Under the pieces are notes generated by a model that was not told where the DNA came from, made no database searches, and saw only the letters and a program-made list of their open reading frames with translations. Source: a virus. Taken from it: DNA of 64,000 bases. The translations under genes and the position numbers were made by a program. Of the stretch, positions 7,267 to 14,874 are shown one piece after another (the stretch's first letter is position 1; each line of letters starts with the position of its first letter). Where the stretch lies: positions 1-64,000 of IMG/VR virus record IMGVR_UViG_3300020420_001038; one strand, written 5' to 3'.

Positions 7267-7945
7267 TTTTTGCCTCCTTGGCTGTCTCCGCTACAAACAA
7301 CTGATCCGCCGGATAACTTTTAAATTTTTGTGCCCAAAAATCCGGTTTGATAAATTTTGAGACCATTTGTAATTGTTCGTCGTTAAATGATTGTAACAGT
7401 TTTTTACCTGCACTGCAACCTAGTACTAGCCATGGCGATATCTTGCCCTGTTGTATGTGTTGCACTGCTCTATTTGTATTGACTAATCTAAAGTAGTCAG
7501 ACCATTGTGCATTTTGTTCACCTGCCCAATCCATCATTGTTGCGATGCTTCTTTGTAGTGCGGCTTCAACAGGTTCTATCTTTAAGGTATCTACTAGATA
7601 TCCTTCATACAAATCGTCACGTGCCCAATGATCTAATTTGGCTTTCGATAATATTACATAATCAATAAACTTTTCAGGATATAACGGATTTATATACATC
7701 ATGTGTCGTCCAAACTTTACAAAAGCATTGTAATACGAACTCTTACAAAAATCTTCGTATGTCTTTGGTTTCATACTATTTTGATGTATTTGATAAAATC
7801 TTTGAAATACTATGAATGCATTTTGCACCCATTTTTCATTTCTTTGTAAATGTCTTCTTTTAGGCTCGCACATATGCACTTGTAAAGTTCTCTCACGAGT
7901 AAACTCCTTGCCGCAATAGGGACATTTATATTTTGTCGAGTCCAT
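7259..7945 (-). CDS. zinc-finger protein of T4-like marine phages
   Basis: This 228-residue protein starts with a single C2H2/C2HC-type finger (CPYCGKEFTRERTLQVHMC, residues 9-27), followed by an EPKRRHLQRNEKW basic stretch and a helical body with FVKFGRHMMYINPLYPEKFIDYV. The arrangement is familiar to me from conserved hypothetical proteins of cyanomyoviruses. The finger suggests DNA or protein binding. It sits in the replication block behind a possible clamp-loader small subunit with a 20-base overlap. Role in replication or late transcription is inference. Confidence 0.7.
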   Translation of the reverse strand: MDSTKYKCPYCGKEFTRERTLQVHMCEPKRRHLQRNEKWVQNAFIVFQRFYQIHQNSMKPKTYEDFCKSSYYNAFVKFGRHMMYINPLYPEKFIDYVILSKAKLDHWARDDLYEGYLVDTLKIEPVEAALQRSIATMMDWAGEQNAQWSDYFRLVNTNRAVQHIQQGKISPWLVLGCSAGKKLLQSFNDEQLQMVSKFIKPDFWAQKFKSYPADQLFVAETAKEAKIE

Positions 7946-8375
7946 GTAGTTCTATTAATTCCTCTAATTCTCTGTCTGTGATAATTTTATCTAATGCTTC
8001 AATGTCTTCTATGTTCCATGTAGGATATATTTGTTCCAACTGTTTTAGACTTTTGTTAGACACCCGTTTCATCGGTTTAATCCATGGATGGAATTGTTGT
8101 TTAAGGGCACCACACATTGATGTCAGTATCCAACAAAGTTTTTTATGTTTGCTGGACAACACAAATAAATTTTTATTTGCACATTCGTTCACCATTTCTA
8201 TATAGTGTTCTATGTAAAAAAGATCCTTCGATGATATACTTGATGCATATCTCATGATCATGAACGGAGAGTATAAAGATCTTTCGTGGTCATCAATCCT
8301 ATCGTAATAATCTTTATTACGATAATCGATTGCTTTTAATCCGTTTTTAAGTTCAAAAAATTTTCTTTTCGTCAT
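7926..8375 (-). CDS. possible clamp-loader small subunit (gp62-like)
   Basis: The 149-residue protein has the loose pattern of T4 gp62-type proteins: an N-terminal FFELKNGLKAI segment, a YSPFMIMRYASSIS motif, and a later WILTSMCG...HPWIKP region. gp62 is the non-ATPase subunit that helps gp44 load the sliding clamp. The similarity is by remembered pattern only and is moderate. ATG at 8375 is preferred over TTG at 8387 because GGA lies seven bases upstream. gp44 and gp45 are not in the window, so neighbours do not confirm the call. Confidence 0.5.
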   Translation of the reverse strand: MTKRKFFELKNGLKAIDYRNKDYYDRIDDHERSLYSPFMIMRYASSISSKDLFYIEHYIEMVNECANKNLFVLSSKHKKLCWILTSMCGALKQQFHPWIKPMKRVSNKSLKQLEQIYPTWNIEDIEALDKIITDRELEELIELHGLDKI

Positions 8376-8589
8376 ATTTAAATCCAAACAAAGTTAGGTC
8401 TTCTGGTGTTTTGAATTCTAACACTAAATGGCCATTGCCATGTTTTATTCCTCGCAAATTTATATTTTGTTCTTCTAGCCATCCAAAAAATTTTCTTGGC
8501 CATTCTTCTTCCATCCAAACTGCAATACCATCTTGTGCGATGATAAGTGGCGCATTAATTTCAATAGTTGTCTTACCATACTGAGCCAT
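8353..8589 (-). CDS. hypothetical protein, 78 residues
   Basis: The ATG at 8589 lies six bases after AGG and inside the end of the upstream gene, so translation is probably coupled. The sequence is a small alpha/beta protein (WMEEEWPRKFFGWLEEQNI, then GHLVLEFKTPEDLTLFGFKY). I do not recognise it. The overlapping arrangement with both neighbours marks it as part of the UvsW operon. Confidence 0.6.
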   Translation of the reverse strand: MAQYGKTTIEINAPLIIAQDGIAVWMEEEWPRKFFGWLEEQNINLRGIKHGNGHLVLEFKTPEDLTLFGFKYDEKKIF

Positions 8590-9076
8590 AATCAACCTGT
8601 TCGCACTGTCGAGAAATATCTTTTACAAAGTAAGCACATACTGGTTTAGGACCCTTTGTCAAAGGCACTGCGAGTAGTTGTCCAGACTTAATTTTCGGGA
8701 AGTACCATTTCACTTCTGTGTAGATATCTACAACATCTATAGGATAGAAATCCGGTTTAGAACTGCTTAAAGGATTGAAAGTAAAAGCGTCAAATCCTCT
8801 ATCATTTAAACTTGTTATTGGAAGCACATGCATTTCTGGCTGTCCTTGTTCTCCAATTAACATTTTCCAATCTAATGGCATTTTAATTTTGTGTTTTCCT
8901 ATTTCAAGCACTGCCGCCGGGGCGTTGAAACTTTCTAAGAATATTAATGGTATGTAGAAAAAATCTGGCTCTTCTGGATTAGTGTTATCTAAAACTGCAA
9001 AACGCAATTTTTCATCTACGTATTCTGGAATTCTTTCCAAAGTATAGGTCTGGTCATCAAGAGTTAGTATTTTCAT
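8573..9076 (-). CDS. conserved phage hypothetical protein, 167 residues
   Basis: The protein has well conserved looking blocks (MPLDWKMLIGE, VLPITSLNDRGFDAFTFN, DVVDIYTEVKWYFPK, YFVKDISRQCE) that I recall from T4-like marine phages as an unnamed family. No catalytic motif is visible. It directly follows uvsW with a 20-base overlap. Function unknown; its constant place beside replication genes suggests an early role. Confidence 0.65.
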   Translation of the reverse strand: MKILTLDDQTYTLERIPEYVDEKLRFAVLDNTNPEEPDFFYIPLIFLESFNAPAAVLEIGKHKIKMPLDWKMLIGEQGQPEMHVLPITSLNDRGFDAFTFNPLSSSKPDFYPIDVVDIYTEVKWYFPKIKSGQLLAVPLTKGPKPVCAYFVKDISRQCEQVDYGSVW

Positions 9077-10520
9077 AATCTACTTTCTCTATATTATACG
9101 GATAATTTGCCTCTTTGTAAAACTTTTTTCTTTGGGTAAGATGTCTTTTCGCAAATTTGCAACTGCTGGTAATATCCCAAATTTGTACATTGTCTTTATC
9201 TTCTGCCTTACGTATGCCTCTTCCTATGCTTTGAATTACTCTTACAAAAGACTTGCCAGGTTCAATAAGAACAAGGTTGAATATCCTAGGAATATTAATA
9301 CCAACAGAAGCCACTCCATATGTGGCAATAATGATTTTACTTTTTGATGTAGACACTTCATCGTAGTGTTCTTTCCTTTCTAATGTTTTTGTAGATCCTG
9401 ATATAAAGACAGAATCTTTTAATTTTTTTTCTAATATTTCGCCTGCAGATATTCTGTCGACTAAAATTAATGTGTTGCCAGATGTTGATATGTGTTCAAT
9501 AGTTTGAGCAATCCAAGACATTCTGTTGCTATCCGTAGTTAGCCATTTCAATTCTTCTTGATAGTTTTTAAACTCCACTGTGTCTAAGGTCTGCAAAACA
9601 TTGACATGACAGTTTGCTAATACTCCTTTATCCTGTAATTCTTTTGCTGGAATTTTATGAGTTACTTCGCCCAGTGAAACTTTAATCCCCATGTATTCAT
9701 ATTCTTCTTTGGGTATGGTACCTGTAAGTCCCCAACGTATTTGACAATGTGCGAGAGGACCGGTTAACAATCTTTTCAACACATCTGCTTTCGCCATGTG
9801 TACTTCGTCGACTATAATAGTGTTTATACCACTGCAGAATTCTTTAAATTCTGTTGAGTGTTCGTTTTTTGCTTTTTTCTCTAACACGTTTAAACTTTGC
9901 CAAGTAGCAATCGTGTTATATCTTCCTACTTCCTTTCGGTCACCGTAATAAACACCTGTATCTAATTCACAAGCAACGAAGTCTTCTTCAGTTTGTGTTA
10001 CTAGACTTTTGTTTGGCACTATTGTTAATGTTCTACCGTAAGGCTCGACTAATCTACACAACGATGCTGTGATAATAGTTTTTCCGGCACCGGTTGCAAT
10101 TTCCTGTATGCTTTGTGTTTCTTCTAGAAATTTATTAATAGTTTTTACTTGATAATCTCTCAATTCTATAGGTTGTCCAGCACAAGGATGATTTTCCGGC
10201 CATTTAATATCCGACAAATAATCTTTGTCTATCTTTTTAAATTCAACATCAAAGTTTGGTCTTTGGTCATCGAGATCAACATAAACACCGCCGTCTTCAA
10301 GAATTGGCAGTATCTTTTCAACGAGATGAAGATAAGTTGAGCCACCTAATCCAAAGAATGCAATCTTACCGTCCCATCTTCCTAGTTTAACTGATGGTAA
10401 ATGATATGCGTATGGAACTTGATATTTAAATTTTTGATGTAGACGTTGTCTCCATTTCAAGTCTAAATTTTCAAATTTGACATTTACCTGATCTTTTATT
10501 ACAAGTTTGCAACTGCTCAT
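9057..10520 (-). CDS. uvsW: UvsW-like superfamily 2 helicase
   Basis: This 487-residue helicase matches T4 UvsW, which unwinds R-loops and branched DNA and switches replication from origin to recombination mode. It has an N-terminal substrate-binding region (about 1-110), Walker A ATGAGKT (142-148), DEVH box (238-241), a SGSTKTLER linker and motif VI QSIGRGIR near residue 430. Length is close to the T4 protein. Its start overlaps the upstream 446-residue gene as ATGA, so both come from the promoter near 11890. Confidence 0.92.
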   Translation of the reverse strand: MSSCKLVIKDQVNVKFENLDLKWRQRLHQKFKYQVPYAYHLPSVKLGRWDGKIAFFGLGGSTYLHLVEKILPILEDGGVYVDLDDQRPNFDVEFKKIDKDYLSDIKWPENHPCAGQPIELRDYQVKTINKFLEETQSIQEIATGAGKTIITASLCRLVEPYGRTLTIVPNKSLVTQTEEDFVACELDTGVYYGDRKEVGRYNTIATWQSLNVLEKKAKNEHSTEFKEFCSGINTIIVDEVHMAKADVLKRLLTGPLAHCQIRWGLTGTIPKEEYEYMGIKVSLGEVTHKIPAKELQDKGVLANCHVNVLQTLDTVEFKNYQEELKWLTTDSNRMSWIAQTIEHISTSGNTLILVDRISAGEILEKKLKDSVFISGSTKTLERKEHYDEVSTSKSKIIIATYGVASVGINIPRIFNLVLIEPGKSFVRVIQSIGRGIRKAEDKDNVQIWDITSSCKFAKRHLTQRKKFYKEANYPYNIEKVDYENTNS

Positions 10521-11857
10521 AGTTTCATTATAACGTTTTCACCCCAATCATAATTTGATGGTCTGTGATCATTATAATACAACATCTTAGGTAAAGAATC
10601 AAGAAATCTCTTCAAATTTTCGGTGCCCGAAGTATAGTAACCACCGCCTAATGTCACCAAAACACATTTTGGTTTTATTTCTGACTTAATTAAAGTTTTT
10701 GGTATTCTATTCCTTACAAAGATAACTTTTGTTTCCTTATCAATATATTTGAATTGCTTACTCAATTGGTACACTTCGTATAAGGTTTGAAATTTAGCAT
10801 CACTCATTTTTCCAACTATATTATCGTTATACTCAAAATCTTCGTCTCGTCTTTTTGGTTGTTTGATGTCAAAACCAAATGAAATATTTTTTGGAGTGAT
10901 TCCATGTCTTTCAAAAGTTGATAACCATAAGTCCCACTCATCTGCATCCTCGTCTGTATTAGGATCTCCACTAACAGGTATCACAAGTGGAAAACAATTT
11001 AGTTCTGCCAATCCTCCAATTACTTGATCTCTGCTATAATCGTTTTTGTTGATCCATGCTTTAGTTTTTGTACACAATGCTATTTTCTTTCCCAACTCGG
11101 TCCAACTTCTTACTTTTAAGTTTTGTGTAGATATACCAAACTCTTTTAATCGATCTGCCTGTATCAACGGTTTTTCATTTTTAACATTAGTATTCCAATA
11201 TTCATAGAAACTTTCTTCTGCATTGTCTACAATGATTTCATTTCCGATTAACCTAGCAACCGGCTTCTTGTAAGAACATTTTTCTTTTTTTACTTCTAGG
11301 TATTCATCATATAACTCGGGTGTAATAAATTTAAAGTCATAACGTATTGCAATTAGTGTCAAAAAATATACTGTCACGTCGCTGTGTAGGAATGTCCATT
11401 TTTTATTTTCACCGTCGTATTTTGCGTACATTCCAGGTAAGTCCTTGTGATCCTTAAGCATTCTCACCAAACTAATAATTTTTTTAGTGTAAGGAAATTT
11501 TAATTCAATTTTTGTAATTTCGTCGTCGTCTATAAATTTTTCAATGCTTTTTTCAAAATTTATAACTCTAAATGGTTGTTCGTACTGTGGATTGTCCAGT
11601 AATTGCTTGATATCCATACCGTGTGCTTGAAACTTTGTTAGGTATCTTTTTAGAATTACAACCGCTAATTTTGCCTGTTTTTCTGTCCAGGCATATTGAG
11701 CCTCTGCCAATGATTTCACTGTTTCAAAATCTTTGGGATGAGCATTGATCTGGGTATTTGGTGTTTTTGGATGACTATACCAAAAATAATCATTATATGC
11801 TAATATTTTAAGTGCTTCGTTTATTGTTTTTGGTAAATCTGTGTGCATATTACTCAT
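10517..11857 (-). CDS. large protein of unknown function coupled to UvsW
   Basis: This 446-residue protein is not recognised with confidence. Residues about 130-185 contain a basic block and then YAKYDGENKKWTF, faintly like the HARP domain found at the N-terminus of annealing helicases; no Walker motif is seen. A C-terminal GGGYYTSGTENLKRFL segment looks like a nucleotide- or sugar-type loop. It is the first gene of a leftward operon and overlaps uvsW as ATGA, so a helper of UvsW or a recombination factor is the best inference. Confidence 0.6.
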   Translation of the reverse strand: MSNMHTDLPKTINEALKILAYNDYFWYSHPKTPNTQINAHPKDFETVKSLAEAQYAWTEKQAKLAVVILKRYLTKFQAHGMDIKQLLDNPQYEQPFRVINFEKSIEKFIDDDEITKIELKFPYTKKIISLVRMLKDHKDLPGMYAKYDGENKKWTFLHSDVTVYFLTLIAIRYDFKFITPELYDEYLEVKKEKCSYKKPVARLIGNEIIVDNAEESFYEYWNTNVKNEKPLIQADRLKEFGISTQNLKVRSWTELGKKIALCTKTKAWINKNDYSRDQVIGGLAELNCFPLVIPVSGDPNTDEDADEWDLWLSTFERHGITPKNISFGFDIKQPKRRDEDFEYNDNIVGKMSDAKFQTLYEVYQLSKQFKYIDKETKVIFVRNRIPKTLIKSEIKPKCVLVTLGGGYYTSGTENLKRFLDSLPKMLYYNDHRPSNYDWGENVIMKL

Positions 11858-11876
11858 GTGTTTTTAGATAATTATT

Positions 11877-11905
11877 AGTATAACACAACTGGTAATTTTA
11901 GTCAA
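11877..11905 (-). promoter_or_regulatory. sigma70-type promoter of the UvsW operon
   Basis: TTGACT (11905-11900), a 17-base spacer and TATACT (11882-11877) precede the 446-residue gene. The predicted start leaves a leader of about 13 bases without an SD. Confidence 0.7.
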
Positions 11906-11908
11906 CCT

Positions 11909-12376
11909 ATGGAAAAACACAGTAAAAGTCAAAGGAAAAGTCTTAAAAAACAATTCAAAAGAACTCTGACCGAAAGAGAAGGGGTTGTTGGATTTAAGCC
12001 AACGCCTGTAATGGCGGCACATTGGTTTAGAAAACTTAACCAAATGCTGTTCGACAACAAGTTACGTGGTTGCGTGATCCATATAAGAAAACTTCATCAT
12101 GACTGGGGTAGATGTGTGGCAGACTGGGACAACAGACATTGTAGAAAAGGAACGTTTGACCAGAGAGTGATACCGTACCACAAAACTGAAGTATTCTACA
12201 GAATTGAACTACATTGTAAATTTCCAAAATGGAAGGATTTTATCGAAACACTTGCACACGAAATGGTTCATCTTTATCAAATGCAAGTTATAAAAGATCC
12301 GTATTCTAATCATAACGAAAACTTCTATAGTTTTAGAAATAAATTTAATTCTGTTGGTTTAAGACTTTATCGTTAA
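11909..12376 (+). CDS. SprT-like zinc metallopeptidase
   Basis: This 155-residue protein contains the zinc metallopeptidase motif HEMVH (residues 117-121) and a third likely ligand at H135 (NHNENFYSF), the arrangement of SprT/Spartan-like proteases. Upstream ELHCKFP and MAAHWFRKLNQMLF match the usual SprT-like fold. Related cellular proteins cleave proteins crosslinked to DNA; no C-terminal zinc ribbon is present here. The basic N-terminus may bind DNA. The gene is rightward and overlaps the convergent DUF115-like gene by 32 bases. A role in clearing protein blocks from phage DNA is inference. Confidence 0.8.
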   Translation: MEKHSKSQRKSLKKQFKRTLTEREGVVGFKPTPVMAAHWFRKLNQMLFDNKLRGCVIHIRKLHHDWGRCVADWDNRHCRKGTFDQRVIPYHKTEVFYRIELHCKFPKWKDFIETLAHEMVHLYQMQVIKDPYSNHNENFYSFRNKFNSVGLRLYR

Positions 12377-13097
12377 ATTCTTTATAGGTCATTAACTTGC
12401 TATTGCCATGGTCTGTGCCTGTCTGCAAGTAGTTCATATATTCTGGTGGATCGTCATGCACCACAGTGTAATTCACGTAAGGTCTCATCTTTAGCATGTC
12501 TCTGAATTGTTTAAGCCATCCTTCAAATATTTTGTCATCATCTCTTGGTCCGTAATTGATACTACCTTGATAGATGTTGTTCAGTTGTCCCTTTCCGTAT
12601 TCCCTAAAATCAAAACCTAGTAGATATATATTTTTATGTCCATGTACACCTGCTGTCCAAAATGCAGTGTTTCCGGATATCCAATGTGGATTATTAGGTA
12701 TGAGATGTAATAGTCCTTTGTTTTGTTTTCTATTAACCTCCAGTGATGGCGCATAGTGTATTGTCTTTTCACCCACTTTGTTCTCAACCATTTCTGTTGT
12801 CATTTTTGTATCAACACTAAAAATAAAATCCGGAGTGAAGTCTCTGTAAATTGCATTACAACCATATGTTTGTCCTGTGGCTTTAAGGCTATTGAGATCA
12901 AATCCTTTACGACTAGGACCATTGCCTATTACATAAGCATTTCCTCTAGGCACTGCTTTGACTTGATCCTCAAAGTAGGCAGTCTCTTGTATTTTTTTGC
13001 CTCCTCTTATAATGGTGGCTAATATTACAGTTTCACCTTTGTATTGTTCAAATTCGATACGCTCAATTTCTCCTGGCTGTAAATTTAAAGTTCTCAT
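12345..13097 (-). CDS. DUF115/sialyltransferase-like sugar protein
   Basis: The ATG at 13097 overlaps the stop of the capsule-like gene as ATGA, which decides the start. Of 250 residues, the core reads AYVIGNGPSRKGFDLNSL, then YGCNAIYRDFTPDF and IYLLGFDFREYG, the Rossmann-type pattern of DUF115 and motility-associated glycosyltransferases that make or transfer nonulosonate-like sugars. It is the last gene of the leftward sugar operon. Substrate is unknown. Confidence 0.65.
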   Translation of the reverse strand: MRTLNLQPGEIERIEFEQYKGETVILATIIRGGKKIQETAYFEDQVKAVPRGNAYVIGNGPSRKGFDLNSLKATGQTYGCNAIYRDFTPDFIFSVDTKMTTEMVENKVGEKTIHYAPSLEVNRKQNKGLLHLIPNNPHWISGNTAFWTAGVHGHKNIYLLGFDFREYGKGQLNNIYQGSINYGPRDDDKIFEGWLKQFRDMLKMRPYVNYTVVHDDPPEYMNYLQTGTDHGNSKLMTYKEFNDKVLNQQN

Positions 13098-13966
13098 TTT
13101 AGATATTTTTCCTCTATTCTTTTTTTGATTCTTTTCCATGGTATACCCTGTCTAATCTCGTCCTCGAACCATTCTGTATATGCAAGTTGGTTTGCCCATT
13201 TTTGTCTTGCTGGCATGGCAGGTGTGTTTATATCGCTTAAACTTATATTTCCAACATCGTGGCATAAACTATCCTCCGATACAAACACAGGTATTCCGTG
13301 GATTACTGCCTCCATGGCAGGATTAGAACTATGATTTACAACTGCCCATGTTCTTTCCAATGTTGCTTTAAAATCAGTATCATCGTAAGTTGTAAAATCT
13401 CTTTTTGGTTGCCTCACCTTAACATTTGTGAATTTATTGTTTGGAAACCCTATGTTATTCCTAGGATGTGGTCTGACTAAAATAGGTCTAGTTGTATATT
13501 TCCTGATTTCCATTATTTGTTGTTCAATCCATTGCTCCATCTTTGGCAAACCTTTCCATTGTTCAGATGAGTCATGCTGACCACATATGACAATTATTTC
13601 TCCTGTGCTATTCCAATTTTTTAAGGTATGATTAAACAAAGGCCATCTTTTATCATCAAAATTTTGGTTGGCAAAATCGGCACGCCTGTTTATTCCGTTT
13701 ATTCCTATTTTGAAACTTTTGTTTCTACGCAGGCCGCCCACTTCTAAGACTACAACTGGTTTGTTTTGATTCCTGTACTCGTTATATATTGTTCTATATC
13801 TTTCCATTCTGCCACGCCATAGCACAGACCATATCACAGCCACATCTGCGTTTGCTCTCGTGTTAACAAAAACTTCCTCTCCATTGTCTCTTAAACTTTG
13901 TATAAACGCTTCAAATATTGGTTTGGAATTGATAGGTCCATGTTCGGGCCATACTTCTATTCTCAT
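13094..13966 (-). CDS. capsule-synthesis-like GT-B protein, paralogue 1
   Basis: This 290-residue protein belongs to a family of four in this window. The C-terminal half has a basic RPHPRNN segment, then VVNHSSNPAMEAVIHGIPVF and a DINTP motif followed by an aromatic block ending in the acidic ...WFEDEIRQG. The same pattern marks capsule polysaccharide synthesis (Capsule_synth-like, GT-B fold) proteins. The probable role is transfer of a sugar to a surface glycan; donor and acceptor are unknown. ATGA overlaps couple it to both neighbours. Confidence 0.7.
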   Translation of the reverse strand: MRIEVWPEHGPINSKPIFEAFIQSLRDNGEEVFVNTRANADVAVIWSVLWRGRMERYRTIYNEYRNQNKPVVVLEVGGLRRNKSFKIGINGINRRADFANQNFDDKRWPLFNHTLKNWNSTGEIIVICGQHDSSEQWKGLPKMEQWIEQQIMEIRKYTTRPILVRPHPRNNIGFPNNKFTNVKVRQPKRDFTTYDDTDFKATLERTWAVVNHSSNPAMEAVIHGIPVFVSEDSLCHDVGNISLSDINTPAMPARQKWANQLAYTEWFEDEIRQGIPWKRIKKRIEEKYLK

Positions 13967-14862
13967 TTTAAATTCTTCCAGTAATCTACTTGGAATATAT
14001 CAACAGGTGCGTTTGGATTTGCCCTTAGATCATTTGCTTTTGATCTTCCTTCTTTTTTTCGACTGCCTTTCATGTGATCCATGTATTGCCCAAGTTCGCT
14101 ATTAACAAATACATGATGACCCTTTACTCCTTTCCAATATCCTATGTCATTAAATTTAATAGGATACGGACTTTCTTTTTTATATTTTTTTGTTAGGTAC
14201 CAAAATACGTAGGAGTCATGCCACTCTAATAATTTAAAAACTTCGTCTGTGACGTATAATTTTTCCCAGTCATTTACAAAACTTTGTATTTCTGGATGTT
14301 TAAGATTATAACCAACAAAACCACATTCAGGATATTTGCCGCCGTCGTTAAGTTTAGGATTTTCTCTCCCGAGGTAGGTTACCATTGTGTCTGACGGTAA
14401 CAGAGATTCAAAAAAATCCATCGGCACTGGCCTGAAAGTAAATGTGTCGGCATCTATCCATACTACATAATCATAGTCTTGCGAATTTCTTACACCGTTT
14501 ACAACGCAAAAAACTTTATTAGCAAATCTCACAGCCGCCCATAGGTATGAACCTTTTGTTGCATCTTTGCCGCCTTTGGTTTTTAATTCGGCAGGACGTC
14601 TCACACCACCAGGTATTTCCTGTAATTCACCATTTGCAACCGGATCATCCTTGTGTTTATTTTTAAATTTAAAAAGTTCAGGCTCCGCTGAGTTTAGGTC
14701 TATCCATTGTATTCTGTCATAATCGCATTTAGGTTTTGGTTCTTCTGCATACACTACAATATCAATTTCTTTTGGAAATTGTTCGGCCATGCTTTCAACA
14801 CCTTTCTTTGAATATGCTTCCCAAGTGCCTGGCTTATAACTCGTAATTACTTTTATCCTCAT
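13963..14862 (-). CDS. GT-A type glycosyltransferase
   Basis: The 299-residue protein begins MRIKVITSYKPGTWEAY and contains a metal-binding DxD in VVWIDADTFTF (about residue 136), followed by a GFVGYNLKHPEIQSF acceptor region and a WHDSYVFWYL block, as in retaining or inverting GT-A glycosyltransferases. A late GYWKGVKGHHVF segment supplies a possible second metal histidine. It is in the leftward sugar operon between AsnB and a capsule-like protein, so it probably works on the same glycan. Confidence 0.75.
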   Translation of the reverse strand: MRIKVITSYKPGTWEAYSKKGVESMAEQFPKEIDIVVYAEEPKPKCDYDRIQWIDLNSAEPELFKFKNKHKDDPVANGELQEIPGGVRRPAELKTKGGKDATKGSYLWAAVRFANKVFCVVNGVRNSQDYDYVVWIDADTFTFRPVPMDFFESLLPSDTMVTYLGRENPKLNDGGKYPECGFVGYNLKHPEIQSFVNDWEKLYVTDEVFKLLEWHDSYVFWYLTKKYKKESPYPIKFNDIGYWKGVKGHHVFVNSELGQYMDHMKGSRKKEGRSKANDLRANPNAPVDIFQVDYWKNLK

Positions 14863-14874
14863 AATCCTATTTAA

